Shown: piece after piece, positions 17,047 through 26,645 of the stretch
Layout of the letters: the number at the start of each line of letters is the position of its first letter
Numbering within the stretch: the stretch's first letter is position 1
Assembly: GCA_003605055.1 (NCBI GenBank)
Contig: QZKP01000011.1
Span: 38,614 to 102,613, forward strand
DNA: 64,000 nucleotides
Direction of reading: 5' to 3'
Source of the DNA: Desulfarculus sp.
GTDB taxonomy: Bacteria; Desulfobacterota; Desulfarculia; Desulfarculales; Desulfarculaceae
Program-made: the position numbers and the translations under genes
The notes under the pieces: model-generated
The model's database searches: none
The model's input: only the letters and a program-made list of their open reading frames with translations
What the model was told of the DNA's origin: nothing

Positions 17047-18201
17047 ATGGACCCCTGGAGCGTTTTCCAGCACTTCAACCCCGGCAAGATCGTCTGCGGG
17101 CCCGACTCCATCAAAATGCTGCCCGAGCTGCTGCCCATAAAGGACAAGGCCCTGCTGGTCACCGACGCCGGCGTGAAGGCCGCGGGCATCGTGGCCAAGG
17201 TGGAGGAGGCGCTGCAAAAGGCGTCCATCGCCTACGCCATCTACGACCGGGTGCAGCCCGATGCGCCCATACCCCTGATCCAAGAGGCGGCCGCCCTGTA
17301 CCAGCAAGAGGGCTGCCGGCCCCTCATCGCCGTGGGCGGCGGCAGCCCCATGGACGCGGCCAAGGCCGTGGGCGTGGCGGTCAGCCAGCCCGGCGCGCTG
17401 CTGGAGTACGCCAGCGGCCGCGCCCTGGATGGTCCCATACCATTCCTGGCCGCCATCCCCACTACCGCGGGCACCGGCTCGGAGGTGACTTTTGCGGCGG
17501 TGATCGCCGACACGGCGGGCACCAGAAAACGCATCATCCGCAACCCGGCGCTGGCGCCCAAGCTGGCGCTGCTGGACCCCCTGCTGCTGGCCGGCCTGCC
17601 CCCGGACATCGCCGCCGAGACCGGGGCCGACGCCCTGTCCCACGCCCTGGAGGGGTTGGCCACCCGCGGGGCCCAGCCGATCTCCGACGCCCTGGTCCTG
17701 CACGCCATCCAACTCATCTTCAAATACCTGCGGCCCATGGTGGGCGACCCCAGCAACCTGGAGGCGGCCAGCAACATGCTCGTTGCCTCCGCCCTGGCCT
17801 CCCTGGGCTGGACCAACGCGGGGCTGGGCCTGGTGCACTCCCTGGCCCACCCCCTGGGCGCCCACTTCCATGTGAGCCACGGCAAGGCCTGCGCCCTGTA
17901 CCTGCCCTACGTCATGCAGTTCAACGTCCTGGCCGCCGCGCCCAAGTATCGCCTGGCCGCCATGGCCATGGGCGAGGACGTGAGCGGACTGAATGATTTC
18001 GAGGCGGCCGAAACCGCGGCAGGGGCCGTCGGACAGCTCTTGGACGACGTGGGCCTGGCCCAGACCTATGAAGAACTGGGCATCGAGTTCAGCATCCGGC
18101 CGGGGGTGGTGGAGGAGATTCTCTCGGTGCCCACGCGGCTGGCCAACCCCCGGGTCTCCACCCAGGAGCAGATTGAAGAGTTGCTCAACGCTCCCTGCTA
18201 G
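17047..18201 (+). CDS. Iron-containing alcohol dehydrogenase
   Basis: 384-residue Fe-ADH (type III) family enzyme. NAD-binding features are VGGGSPMDAAKAVG and PTTAGTGSEVTFAAV; metal-binding residues are in ETGADALSHALEG and HSLAHPLGAHFHVSHGKACAL. It would interconvert an alcohol and aldehyde or ketone with NAD(P). ATG at 17047 is preferred to a GTG at 17038 because AAAGG is well spaced to it. The convergent downstream side has a strong terminator. Confidence 0.9.
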   Translation: MDPWSVFQHFNPGKIVCGPDSIKMLPELLPIKDKALLVTDAGVKAAGIVAKVEEALQKASIAYAIYDRVQPDAPIPLIQEAAALYQQEGCRPLIAVGGGSPMDAAKAVGVAVSQPGALLEYASGRALDGPIPFLAAIPTTAGTGSEVTFAAVIADTAGTRKRIIRNPALAPKLALLDPLLLAGLPPDIAAETGADALSHALEGLATRGAQPISDALVLHAIQLIFKYLRPMVGDPSNLEAASNMLVASALASLGWTNAGLGLVHSLAHPLGAHFHVSHGKACALYLPYVMQFNVLAAAPKYRLAAMAMGEDVSGLNDFEAAETAAGAVGQLLDDVGLAQTYEELGIEFSIRPGVVEEILSVPTRLANPRVSTQEQIEELLNAPC

Positions 18202-18235
18202 GGGCCGTTAGCCGAAGCGATCAGCCTAAAGCGCA

Positions 18236-18269
18236 AGTTGGGGTGAGGACCGCAGTCCTCACCCCAACT
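18236..18269. terminator. Bidirectional terminator
   Basis: Perfect 15-bp stem (18236-18250 with 18255-18269) and a CGCA loop, between the convergent Fe-ADH and small secreted protein genes. It is followed by GTTTC on the plus strand. Confidence 0.8.
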
Positions 18270-18289
18270 GTTTCACGCGGATTGCGAAG

Positions 18290-18664
18290 CTACTTTTTGG
18301 CGTTCTTGAGACAGGTCTGGTAGGCCGCTCTGGCCTGGGCCCGCTTGCTGGCCCGCTCCTTGCTCATGGTGTTGTACTTGGCCTGGTAGGTATTGATCTT
18401 GGCCTGCAGGTTCTGGCGTTTTTTGACCTGGATGGTCGGGACCTTTTTGCGTTCCGCGGTGTATTTTTGGACAAGGCCCAGGGCGTACTTCATGCGCGGG
18501 CCCAGCTCCTTGTCAATGGAGGCCAGGTTGGAGTTATAGACCTTCTTGCAGCCGGCCTTGGTCTGCGCAGCCACCGCCGGGAACGCTGCCAGCACCCAGG
18601 TCAAAAGCGCGACGATCAAAACCGCTTGGCTCACGAACCTGAGCCCCTTCACCTTGGTTCCCAT
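18290..18664 (-). CDS. Small secreted coiled-coil protein
   Basis: 124 residues with an N-terminal signal peptide (hydrophobic AVLIVALLTWVLAAFPAVA, cut near AVAA-QTK). The mature part is rich in K, Q, A and R, very basic and likely a helical hairpin. It has two cysteines, one near each end (AGCKKV and YQTCLKN), which could form a disulfide. I do not recognise a family. ATG at 18664 is supported by AGGAGG about 4-5 bp upstream. It is monocistronic, between a terminator and an AT-rich upstream region. Confidence 0.7.
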   Translation of the reverse strand: MGTKVKGLRFVSQAVLIVALLTWVLAAFPAVAAQTKAGCKKVYNSNLASIDKELGPRMKYALGLVQKYTAERKKVPTIQVKKRQNLQAKINTYQAKYNTMSKERASKRAQARAAYQTCLKNAKK

Positions 18665-18865
18665 ACATCCTCCTGTGCGAACCGATTTCCGTGCCAAGGG
18701 CGTTGTCTCTGACCCGGCATTGACGCCCCATATCATTCCAAGAATTCCATTTTTCCAACCATAAAGCAATGAGAACTATTGCCGCATTCCACATAGCGTA
18801 AAATTTTGAAAAACCAGTTGGTTAACCTGGGCGCCTGCCGCTGGGACAAGGCGCCGGGCTGACGG

Positions 18866-19726
18866 TCACGCCTCCCCCAACAACTCCAATAGAGTCCCCG
18901 CGCTGATCATCTCCCGCTCGCCGCTGGTGAGCGGCAGGTCCTCGAACCACTTCCGGAAGGCCACCGGCTCCCGCCAGGGCGCGTCGCTGCCGTAGATGAT
19001 CCGCTCCGGCCCCTTGCGCCGGATGATGCCCATCAGCGCCTCCGTCGCGATCAGCCCGTTCAGGTAGGCTAGGTCAAAGTACACGTTGTCCAGGGCCATG
19101 AGCGGGTCCAGCTCCTGCCAGCCATAGAGGCTGCCCCCGTGGGCCGCGATGACCTTCAGCCCGGGGTGGGCCCGGGCCAGGGCAGCCACCTGCTCGGGCA
19201 AGGTGCCGGAAAAGCCCAGGAACTCCAGCACCTGGGCCATGTGGGGCTTGGCCTGGGCCAGGCCGCGGGGGTGGATGGTGTCCAGCAGCACGGGCAGGCC
19301 GGCCGCCTCCACCTGGCTGAGCAGCTCCTCCACCTCCGGGTCGGCCAGGGAGAAGCGCTGTATGAATGGATGCAGCTTCACGCCCCTGAGGCTTAAATCA
19401 AGGAGCAGGGCCAGGTCCGCAGTCACCTGGCCCTTGGGGTGCAGGGTGCCGAAGGGGATCAGCCCCGGATGCTCGGCCGCGGCCTGGGCCGCCCAGCGGT
19501 TGAGCTGGCCCACCCGCTCCCGGCTGCTGGCCACGGGCAGCAGCACGAAGCGCTGGGCCCCGGCCCGGGCCATGGACTCGGCCACCGCCTCCAGGCTGCC
19601 CTGGCCGAACAACCGCCACTTGTGCGGGTCGTCGTCGTGCAGGTGGGCGTCCAGCAGGGCCATGCGCTGGGCCAGGGTCTCCAGGTCCGCAGGCAGAAAG
19701 GCGTGGGTGTGGGCGTCTATGAGCAA
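18866..19726 (-). CDS. Amidohydrolase-family TIM-barrel metal hydrolase
   Basis: 286 residues. Metal ligands are in LIDAHTHAFLP (HxH), LRGVKLHPFIQRF, LLDTIHPRG, VIAAHGG and YGSDAPWRE, the order of the amidohydrolase_2/TatD-like superfamily. Substrate unknown. I place the start at TTG 19726: GGAGGA lies about 8 bp upstream and the conserved LLIDAHTH strand begins there, while the in-frame extension to 19786 has no family similarity and would contain that ribosome site. Confidence 0.8.
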   Translation of the reverse strand: MLIDAHTHAFLPADLETLAQRMALLDAHLHDDDPHKWRLFGQGSLEAVAESMARAGAQRFVLLPVASSRERVGQLNRWAAQAAAEHPGLIPFGTLHPKGQVTADLALLLDLSLRGVKLHPFIQRFSLADPEVEELLSQVEAAGLPVLLDTIHPRGLAQAKPHMAQVLEFLGFSGTLPEQVAALARAHPGLKVIAAHGGSLYGWQELDPLMALDNVYFDLAYLNGLIATEALMGIIRRKGPERIIYGSDAPWREPVAFRKWFEDLPLTSGEREMISAGTLLELLGEA

Positions 19727-19938
19727 CGAATCTCCTCCCGCGGGCGCGGCAACTCTCTGCTTAGGCCATGAAGCGGCCTCAGTCAAGCGCTATAGGCCTG
19801 GCGAGGGGCCGCAGCGGTTTACAGGTGCCTGTCACTGTGGTAAAAACGCGAAAGCCCCGGCCGCGGCATTGCGCGGCCCCTTGATGATCTCAGGCCCCGC
19901 GGGGCCGCATTGGCAGTGGACAGGCGAGAGCCCCAGCC

Positions 19939-22434
19939 ATGAACGACAGCCCACAACGCTATGATCCGGCGACCGTGGAGGCCGCCTGGCAGAAACGCTG
20001 GGAGGCGGACCGGGTCTTTGAAGTCACGGAAGACCCGGCCAGGCAAAAGTACTATCTGCTGGAGATGTTCCCCTACCCCAGCGGCCGCATCCACATGGGC
20101 CACGTGCGCAACTACTCCATCGGCGACGTGGTGGCCCGGATCAAGCGCATGCAGGGCCTCAACGTCCTGCACCCCATGGGCTGGGACGCCTTCGGCATGC
20201 CGGCGGAAAACGCGGCCATCGCCAACAAGACCCACCCCGCCCAGTGGACCTACGACAACATTGACTACATGCGCACCCAGCTCAAGCGCCTGGGCTTCTC
20301 CTACGACTGGACCCGGGAGCTGGCCACCTGCCACCCCAGCTATTACCGCTGGGAGCAACTCATCTTCCTGAAGATGTGGGAGCAAGGCCTGGTCTACCGC
20401 AAGCGCTCCCTGGTCAACTGGTGCGAGTCCTGCCAGACGGTGCTGGCTAACGAGCAGGTGGTGGCCGGCCTGTGCTGGCGCTGCAACAACGAGCCCGTGC
20501 AGAAGCGCCTGTTCGGCTACTTCTTCAAGATCACCGATTACGCCGAGGAGCTGCTGGAGTGGATCGACAAGCTGCCGGGCTGGCCCGAGCGCGTGTTGAC
20601 CATGCAGCGCAACTGGATCGGCAAGTCCTACGGCGCCCTGATCCGCTTCCCCCTCCTAGAGCGCGAGGGCGCCATCGAGGTCTTCACCACCCGGGCCGAC
20701 ACTCTGTTCGGGGCCACCTTCATGAGCCTGGCCCCGGAGCATCCCCTGGCCCTGGAACTGTCGGCGGGCACCCCACAGGAGCGTGCGGTGCAGGATTTCA
20801 TAGACCGGGTGCGGCGCCAGAGTCTGGCCGACCGGGCCGACGAGAAGCTCAAAGAGGGCGTGTTCACCGGGGCCTATTGCAGCAACCCCATGACCGGCAG
20901 CCAAATGCCGGTGTACGTGGCCAACTTCGTGTTGATGGACTACGGCACCGGCGCGGTCATGGCCGTGCCCACCCACGACCAGCGCGACTTCGAGTTCGCC
21001 CGTGAGTACAACCTGCCCCTGATCGAGGTGATCGCCGGGCCGCAGGGGGCGCAGGGCGCCCAGAGCATGAACGCCGCCTTCACCGACTATGGGACGCTAA
21101 TCAACTCCGGGCCCTTTGACGGCCTGGGCAGCAAGGAGGCCATGCGGGCCATCGCCGAGGAGTTGGGCAAGCGCGGCCTGGGCCAGGAGACGGTGAACTA
21201 CCGCCTGCGGGACTGGGGCATCTCCCGCCAGCGCTACTGGGGCGCGCCCATCCCCATGGTGCACTGCGAAAAGTGCGGATTGGTGCCGGTCAAGGAAGAG
21301 GACCTGCCCGTGGAGCTGCCCCTGGACGCCCAAATCAGCCCCACCGGCGGCTCGCCCCTGCCGGGCCTGGACTCCTGGCGCAACACCGCCTGCCCGGCCT
21401 GCGGCGGGCCGGCCCAGCGCGAGACCGACACCATGGACACCTTCGTGGAGTCCTCCTGGTATTACGACCGCTACGCCTGCCCGGACTATGACCAGGGCCC
21501 CCTGGACCCCAAGCGCACCCTTTACTGGGCGCCGGTGGACCAGTACATCGGCGGCATCGAGCACGCGGTGCTGCACCTGCTGTACTCCCGCTTCTACACC
21601 AAGGTGCTGCGGGACCTGGGCTTTCTCAAAGTGGACGAGCCCTTCGTCAACCTGCTCACCCAGGGCATGGTGATCAAGGACGGGGCCAAGATGAGCAAGT
21701 CCAAGGGCAACGTGGTGGACCCCAACGACATGGTGCAGCGCTATGGGGCCGACACGGTGCGCCTGTTCGTGCTCTTCGCCTCCCCCCCGGAGAAGGACCT
21801 GGAGTGGTCCGACCAGGGCGTGGAGGGGGCCAACCGCTTCCTGCAGCGGCTCTGGCGCCTGGGCCTGGCCGTGGCCGAGGAGGCAGGCGGCGTGGCGCCT
21901 TACGCCGGCGGCGGCTCGCTCGGCGGGCCCCTGGCCGAGCTGCGCGTCAAGACCCACGACACCATCAAGCGGGTCACCCAGGACGCGGTGCAGGCCATGC
22001 AGTACAACACCGCCATCGCCCGGGTGATGGAGCTGGTCAACGCCATCAGCCTGGTGCAGCAGGACGAGGCGTTAAAGGGCCAGCCCCAGCGCGAAGCGGT
22101 GCTGCGGGAGGCCATCGAAGCGGCGGTGATTCTCATCAGCCCCATGGCCCCGCACATCGCCGACGAGCTTTGGCGCCGCCTGGGGCATGAGGGCTATTTG
22201 ATCAACCAGCCCTGGCCCGCCTTTGACCAGGCGGTGCTGGTGCAGGAAGAGAAGTTGGTGGTGGTGCAGGTCAGCGGCAAGGTGCGCGCCAAGCTCACCC
22301 TGCCGGCCGACGCCGACGATGCGGCCCTGCAGGCCGCGGCCCTGGCCGAGGAAAAAGTGCAGAAATTTATCGCCGGCCAGGCGGTAAAGAAGGTTATAGT
22401 AGTCCAGGGTAAGCTGGTGAACATTGTGGTGTAG
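19939..22434 (+). CDS. leuS: Leucyl-tRNA synthetase
   Basis: 831-residue class I synthetase that charges tRNA-Leu. The HIGH motif is His52-Met-Gly-His55 ([16 protein letters not shown]); KMSKS starts at residue 584 ([16 protein letters not shown]). The CP1 editing domain ([21 protein letters not shown]...[19 protein letters not shown]) and the zinc-type cysteines [16 protein letters not shown] are present. The C-terminal tail ends [16 protein letters not shown], as is normal. It heads a transcript with lptE and holA. The ~150-bp leader has a GC-rich inverted repeat but no T-box I can recognise. Confidence 0.97.
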   Translation: MNDSPQRYDPATVEAAWQKRWEADRVFEVTEDPARQKYYLLEMFPYPSGRIHMGHVRNYSIGDVVARIKRMQGLNVLHPMGWDAFGMPAENAAIANKTHPAQWTYDNIDYMRTQLKRLGFSYDWTRELATCHPSYYRWEQLIFLKMWEQGLVYRKRSLVNWCESCQTVLANEQVVAGLCWRCNNEPVQKRLFGYFFKITDYAEELLEWIDKLPGWPERVLTMQRNWIGKSYGALIRFPLLEREGAIEVFTTRADTLFGATFMSLAPEHPLALELSAGTPQERAVQDFIDRVRRQSLADRADEKLKEGVFTGAYCSNPMTGSQMPVYVANFVLMDYGTGAVMAVPTHDQRDFEFAREYNLPLIEVIAGPQGAQGAQSMNAAFTDYGTLINSGPFDGLGSKEAMRAIAEELGKRGLGQETVNYRLRDWGISRQRYWGAPIPMVHCEKCGLVPVKEEDLPVELPLDAQISPTGGSPLPGLDSWRNTACPACGGPAQRETDTMDTFVESSWYYDRYACPDYDQGPLDPKRTLYWAPVDQYIGGIEHAVLHLLYSRFYTKVLRDLGFLKVDEPFVNLLTQGMVIKDGAKMSKSKGNVVDPNDMVQRYGADTVRLFVLFASPPEKDLEWSDQGVEGANRFLQRLWRLGLAVAEEAGGVAPYAGGGSLGGPLAELRVKTHDTIKRVTQDAVQAMQYNTAIARVMELVNAISLVQQDEALKGQPQREAVLREAIEAAVILISPMAPHIADELWRRLGHEGYLINQPWPAFDQAVLVQEEKLVVVQVSGKVRAKLTLPADADDAALQAAALAEEKVQKFIAGQAVKKVIVVQGKLVNIVV

Positions 22435-22450
22435 CAAGGGAGGGGCGCTG

Positions 22451-22966
22451 GTGAGAAAAACCTACCTGCTAGGCATACTTATTCTGGCCCTGGCCGTGTC
22501 GGCCTGCGGCTATCAGTTCCGCGGAAAGCAGAACAACCTGCCCAGCGATGTGCGCAGCATCGCCGTGCCGGTGTTCAAAAACAACACCAACGAGGTGCGC
22601 ATCGAGAACATCTTCACTGACGCGGTGATCTTCCAGTTCACCCGCAGCCAGATGGTGCGCGTGGTTTCCGAGGGCCAGGCCGACGCCGTGCTCACCGGCA
22701 CCGTGACCAAGGTGGACATCGTTGACGTGGCCCTGACCAGCGGCCAGACCAGTGCCCAGCGCCGGGTGACCATCACCGTGGCGGCCAAGCTCATCCGGGT
22801 GCGCGACGGCAACGCGCTGTGGATGGACAACAACCTCTGGCAGAACCGGACCTATGCCGTGGGTAGTTCGCCCTCGGTGACCGACGCCAACAAGCGCACG
22901 GCCATCACCGAGTTGGCCCAGCAGTTGGCCCAGACCCTGCACGACCGCGTCTTCGAAAACTTCTAA
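22451..22966 (+). CDS. lptE: LPS assembly lipoprotein LptE
   Basis: 171-residue lipoprotein. The signal peptide ends in the lipobox LAVSAC with lipidated Cys19. The mature protein follows the LptE/RlpB pattern (CGYQFRGKQNNLPSDVRSIAVPVFKNNTNE...QRRVTITVAAKLIRV). LptE plugs the LptD barrel that inserts LPS into the outer membrane. GTG at 22451 with GGGAGGGG upstream is preferred over the earlier GTG that overlaps the end of leuS. The leuS-lptE-holA order is common in proteobacteria. Confidence 0.9.
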   Translation: MRKTYLLGILILALAVSACGYQFRGKQNNLPSDVRSIAVPVFKNNTNEVRIENIFTDAVIFQFTRSQMVRVVSEGQADAVLTGTVTKVDIVDVALTSGQTSAQRRVTITVAAKLIRVRDGNALWMDNNLWQNRTYAVGSSPSVTDANKRTAITELAQQLAQTLHDRVFENF

Positions 22967-22989
22967 GTCCCACGGGCGGTCAGTGGTCA

Positions 22990-24009
22990 ATGACCCCCCC
23001 TGCCAAGCAGCCAGCCGGTCGGGACCTCGGCCTCCCCTGGCCTGAGCTGGCCACAGAGCAGGCGGGGCCGCTGTACGGGGTGTTTGGCGAGGAGGATTTC
23101 CTGGTCAGCCAGGCCTTGGAGGCCTTCCTGAACAGCCCGGCCTTCGCCCAGAACCCTTCCTTGAACGTGGAGCGATTCCTGGCCGCCGAAGCCAGCCCCG
23201 TGCGGGTGCTGGAGAGCGCCCGCACCCTGCCCTTTTTGGGCAGCCGCCGGCTGGTCTTGGTGAGCGAGGCCCATCTGTACAACGCCGAGCAGGCGGCCAA
23301 GTTCCTGCCCTATCTGTCCGACCCCACGCCCAGCACCTGCCTGGTCTTCGCCGGCAGCAAGCTGGACGCGCGCACCAAGTTCGCCAAGACCCTGGCTCAG
23401 GCGGGCCAGGTGCACACCTTCGGCAAGATGTACGCCCGCCAGCTCATCCCCTGGCTCAAGCAGCGGGCCTCCCTGCGGGGCAAGAGCCTGACCAATGAGG
23501 CGGCGGCCTACCTGGCTGAGCTGGCCGGCCTGGGCCTGGGGGCCCTGGACTCGGAGCTGGAAAAGCTGGCCCTGTATGTGGGGGCGGCCCGCAGCATAGA
23601 GCTAAGACAGGTGCAGGATCTCATGGGCGGATCGCGCCTGTACTCCATCTTCGACTTCACCGACGCGGTGGCCGCCCGGCGGCTGGACCGGGCCCTGAGC
23701 GCCTATCATCAGTTGGATTCCCTGGGGGAGCCTGCGGTGAGGGTATTGGCCATGCTCAGCCGCCTGTTCCGGCAACTGCTGGAGACACGGCGGGTCCTGG
23801 ACAACGGCGGCGGCCCGCCCCAGGTGCAGCGGGCCCTGCGAACCCCGCCCCAGGCCACGGCCACCCTGGTGGAGCGGGCCCGGCGCGAAAGCGCCGCCCG
23901 CCTGGCTGCGCCGCTGAAACTGGTCCTGGCCGCGGACCTGGCGCTCAAGTCTTCGCCCGGTTCGGACCGGGTGATCATGGAGCGCCTGGTCATGGACTTG
24001 TGCGCCTGA
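22990..24009 (+). CDS. holA: DNA polymerase III delta subunit
   Basis: 339-residue clamp-loader delta subunit. It shows PLYGVFGEEDFLVSQALEAF, ARTLPFLGSRRLVLVSEA, a LTNEAAAYLAELAG stretch and the C-terminal collar helices (FDFTDAVAARRLDRALSAYHQL...). It opens the beta clamp during replication. It is third in the leuS-lptE-holA transcript, 23 bp after lptE, and convergent with rpsT, as often seen for holA and rpsT. Confidence 0.92.
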   Translation: MTPPAKQPAGRDLGLPWPELATEQAGPLYGVFGEEDFLVSQALEAFLNSPAFAQNPSLNVERFLAAEASPVRVLESARTLPFLGSRRLVLVSEAHLYNAEQAAKFLPYLSDPTPSTCLVFAGSKLDARTKFAKTLAQAGQVHTFGKMYARQLIPWLKQRASLRGKSLTNEAAAYLAELAGLGLGALDSELEKLALYVGAARSIELRQVQDLMGGSRLYSIFDFTDAVAARRLDRALSAYHQLDSLGEPAVRVLAMLSRLFRQLLETRRVLDNGGGPPQVQRALRTPPQATATLVERARRESAARLAAPLKLVLAADLALKSSPGSDRVIMERLVMDLCA

Positions 24010-24053
24010 GCCGGCGGGCGGCCCAGGCGCGGGGAAGCTTGCGGGGAATAGTG

Positions 24054-24320
24054 CTAGGCGCCCAGGGTGTGCACCTGGCGGGCGAGGCGGGAGATCTTGC
24101 GCGAGGCGTTTTTCTTGTGCAGAACGCCCTTGCCCGCGGCCTCGTCTATCACCGGCACGGCCTGCTGCAGGGCCGCCTGGGCGGCCTGGGCGTCCTTGGT
24201 CTCCAGGGCCTGGCGCACGGATTTGATCGCCGTGCGCACCCGGGTGCGAAAGGCCCGGTTGCGGGTGCGGCGTTTATCGTTTTGTTTGGCCCTCTTGAGG
24301 GCGGAAGCATGGTTGGCCAA
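24054..24320 (-). CDS. rpsT: 30S ribosomal protein S20
   Basis: 88-residue basic helical protein starting (M)ANHASALKRAKQNDKRRTRN and ending SRKISRLARQVHTLGA, the usual S20 pattern. It binds 16S rRNA early in 30S assembly. The start is TTG at 24320, with GGGAGG about 8 bp upstream; a UUG start is also used by E. coli rpsT, where it takes part in self-regulation. A TTGACA-N17-TAAATG promoter at 24420-24448 gives a ~95-nt leader. Confidence 0.95.
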   Translation of the reverse strand: MANHASALKRAKQNDKRRTRNRAFRTRVRTAIKSVRQALETKDAQAAQAALQQAVPVIDEAAGKGVLHKKNASRKISRLARQVHTLGA

Positions 24321-24419
24321 TTTAGGGTCCTCCCGGGTTTCACTAACCGGCGCCGGCCTTATCCGGCTGCTGAGCCGCCAGGGCCCGGCTCCGGCTGCCA
24401 TTGCCTTGATAGACCACAA

Positions 24420-24448
24420 CATTTAACGGGCCGCCGGCCGGCTGTCAA
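24420..24448 (-). promoter_or_regulatory. Promoter of rpsT
   Basis: On the minus strand TTGACA (24448-24443) and TAAATG (24425-24420) are 17 bp apart. Start expected near 24413, about 95 nt before the TTG start. Confidence 0.6.
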
Positions 24449-24457
24449 GGGATATTA

Positions 24458-26029
24458 ATGCCCGAGATGAGCGAGCAGCACAAAGTCACCCGGGCGGCGG
24501 GGGTGGTGGGCCTGGCCACCCTGTGCAGCCGCGTGGCCGGCTTTGTGCGCGACCTGGTCATCGCCTATTTCTTCGGCGCCGGCCCGGCGGCCGACGCCTT
24601 TTTCGTGGCCTTCCGCATACCCAACCTGCTGCGGCGCCTGTTCGCCGAGGGCACCTTGACCATCGCCTTCATCCCGGTGTTCACCGAGGTGCTCAAGAAA
24701 AAGGGTCGCCAGGAGGCCTTCCTGCTGGCCCGCTCCACGGCCAGCCTGTTGGCCCTGGCCCTGCTCCTGGTCTGTGCGGCCGGGGTGTTTTTCGCGCCCC
24801 AGGTGGTGCGGGTGATGGCTCCGGGTTTCGCCCCGGGCGGGGAGACCTTCGGCCTGGCCGTATCCCTGACCCGCTGGTGCCTGCCCTTCATCTTCTTCAT
24901 CAGCCTGGTGGCCCTGGCCGGAGGGGTGCTCAACTCCCTGGGCCATTTCTTCGCTCCGGCCGCGGCGCCGGCCCTGTTCAACCTGTGCATCATCGCCGCG
25001 GCCACGGCCCTGGCGCCCCAGGTGCACCCGCCGGTGCTCAGCCTGGCCCTGGGGGTGCTCATCGGCGGGGTGGCCCAGCTCATCATGCAACTGCCCTACC
25101 TGCGCGCCCGCGGGGTGAGCCTGTTGCCGGCCTGGCGGATCAAGGACCCGGCCCTGTCGCGCATCCTGCGCCTGATGGGCCCGGCCGCCTTTGGCGCGGC
25201 GGTGTATCAGATCACGGTGTTGATCAACACCATGCTGGCCTCGCTGCTGTCCAGCGGCAGCATCAGCTACCTCTACTACGCCGACCGCCTGATCCAGTTC
25301 CCCCTGGGCATCTTCGCTATCGCCATCAGCACCGCCATCCTGCCCAGCTTATCGCGCCAGGCGGCCGACGAGGACCGGGCCGGCTTGGTGGGCACCATGG
25401 GCTACGGCCTGCGCCTGATCATCTTCATCACCGTGCCGGCCATGGTGGGGCTCATGGTCCTGGCCCAGCCCCTGGTGGTGCTGCTGTTCATGCGCGGGGA
25501 GTTCACCCTGGCCACGGCCCGGGAGACCACCGGCGCGGTGCTGGGCTACGCGGTGGGACTGTGGGGCTACGCCGGCGTGCGGGCGGTGGTGCAGGCCTTC
25601 TACGCCCTCAAGGACACCAAGACCCCGGTGGCCGTGGCCGCGGTCTGCCTGTTGATCAACCTGGGCTGCTCCCTGGCCCTGATGGGCCCCCTGCAACAGG
25701 CCGGCCTGGCCCTGGCCACCTCCATCTCCGGCGTGGCCAACCTGCTGCTCTTGCTTTGGCTGCTGCGCCGGCGCCTGGGGCCCCTGGGCGGCCGGCGGCT
25801 GCTGCGCTCAGGGCTGGGCACCTGCCTGGCCGCGGCCATCATGGGCCTGCTGGTGGCCCTGGTGGCTTACGGGCCCGACTGGGGCCCGCCCAGCCGGGCC
25901 CTGGGGCGCTGGCTGCGGCCCCTGGCGGCCCTGCTCACCGGCGGTGGTGTCTACTTCCTGGCCGCCTGGCTGCTGCGCCTGCCCGAGCTGAGGGAGTTGG
26001 GCGAGGTCATGCGGCGGCGGCGGGATTAG
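24458..26029 (+). CDS. murJ: Lipid II flippase MurJ
   Basis: 523-residue MOP-superfamily polytopic membrane protein with about 14 transmembrane helices. Signature stretches are RVAGFVRDLVIAYFFGAGPAADAFFVAFRIPNLLRRLFAEG (here in part), IPVFTEV and YYADRLIQFPLGIFAIAISTAILP. It moves the peptidoglycan precursor lipid II across the inner membrane. Divergent from rpsT with a short shared upstream region. A second long open frame across the same DNA is a codon-bias shadow. Confidence 0.95.
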   Translation: MPEMSEQHKVTRAAGVVGLATLCSRVAGFVRDLVIAYFFGAGPAADAFFVAFRIPNLLRRLFAEGTLTIAFIPVFTEVLKKKGRQEAFLLARSTASLLALALLLVCAAGVFFAPQVVRVMAPGFAPGGETFGLAVSLTRWCLPFIFFISLVALAGGVLNSLGHFFAPAAAPALFNLCIIAAATALAPQVHPPVLSLALGVLIGGVAQLIMQLPYLRARGVSLLPAWRIKDPALSRILRLMGPAAFGAAVYQITVLINTMLASLLSSGSISYLYYADRLIQFPLGIFAIAISTAILPSLSRQAADEDRAGLVGTMGYGLRLIIFITVPAMVGLMVLAQPLVVLLFMRGEFTLATARETTGAVLGYAVGLWGYAGVRAVVQAFYALKDTKTPVAVAAVCLLINLGCSLALMGPLQQAGLALATSISGVANLLLLLWLLRRRLGPLGGRRLLRSGLGTCLAAAIMGLLVALVAYGPDWGPPSRALGRWLRPLAALLTGGGVYFLAAWLLRLPELRELGEVMRRRRD

Positions 26030-26035
26030 GGCCGC

Positions 26036-26338
26036 TTAGTGCTTCGCCCCGCCGGCGATGCGCTGTAAAACCTTGCCCTGGGCGTCCACCAGATACACCG
26101 CGAAGCCCTCAGCCTGGGCCTGGTCGGTGATCTGCTGCTTGTGCACGGCCTCCACGCTGCGCTGGGCGCCTTGGTCCGCGGGCAGGCGGCCCAGCAGGAT
26201 CAGGGCCTGGTCCTTCTCGGCGGTCACGGGAATGAACTGCCCGCCGTCCTGGTCGGCCAGGCCCAGAAAGTTCTCTTCCGCGGCGCGGCGCTCCACGATA
26301 ACCCACACGTAGTTGCTCTGATCCACCTTGGCTTCCAT
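26036..26338 (-). CDS. Small protein of unknown function
   Basis: 100 residues, starting MEAKVDQSNYVWVIVERR. A good ribosome site (GGGAGGAGACG) precedes the ATG. Soluble alpha/beta composition, with no signal peptide or membrane segment. Contains VWVIVE, QFIPVTAEKDQALILLGRLP and GFAVYLVDAQGKVLQRI, alternating beta-strand/helix in the style of small ferredoxin-like or DUF3110-like domains; I cannot name the family. Its end lies 6 bp from the convergent murJ stop. Confidence 0.65.
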   Translation of the reverse strand: MEAKVDQSNYVWVIVERRAAEENFLGLADQDGGQFIPVTAEKDQALILLGRLPADQGAQRSVEAVHKQQITDQAQAEGFAVYLVDAQGKVLQRIAGGAKH

Positions 26339-26449
26339 GCTCGTCTCCTCCCAGACCGAACGCCGGTATTAAATCCAAACTAGGTTCCAGACGGACCATC
26401 GTCAAGGCCGGCCTTGCCTCCAAGCGGCCCGGCAGGGCATTATGGGTCC

Positions 26450-26635
26450 ATGTGCATCTGCCGCGAGTACAAGGAACACTATCGCCGGGCCAGTCCGGCC
26501 GGGTGCTGCCGCCGCTGCCTGCTGCTGGCCGGGGCCGGCGGCGGGCGGCTGGGCCGGACCGAGCCGCGGCGCAGGACCGGCCCTCCGGCGCCGATCTCGG
26601 CGTCCGACGGGTCACGGGGCGTCTTACCAAACTGA
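26450..26635 (+). CDS. Possible Cys-rich mini-ORF
   Basis: 61 codons, start MCICREYKEHYRRASPAG, with CxC and CCxxC near the N-terminus and an RGT/P-rich second half. No clear ribosome site. The Cys pattern is suggestive, but the second half looks like GC-rich noise. It lies in the 26339-26645 gap, which otherwise shows no gene or clear promoter. Confidence 0.2.
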   Translation: MCICREYKEHYRRASPAGCCRRCLLLAGAGGGRLGRTEPRRRTGPPAPISASDGSRGVLPN

Positions 26636-26645
26636 GGGGGTAAGC

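Noticed and set aside
19787..19938. T-box or leader attenuator before leuS
   Set aside because: No specifier stem, T-box bulge or terminator/antiterminator pair could be recognised; only a GC-rich repeat is present.
24523..26130. 535-residue open frame overlapping murJ
   Set aside because: It is in another frame of murJ, is P/G/R/A-rich, and has no domain; it is a high-GC shadow.
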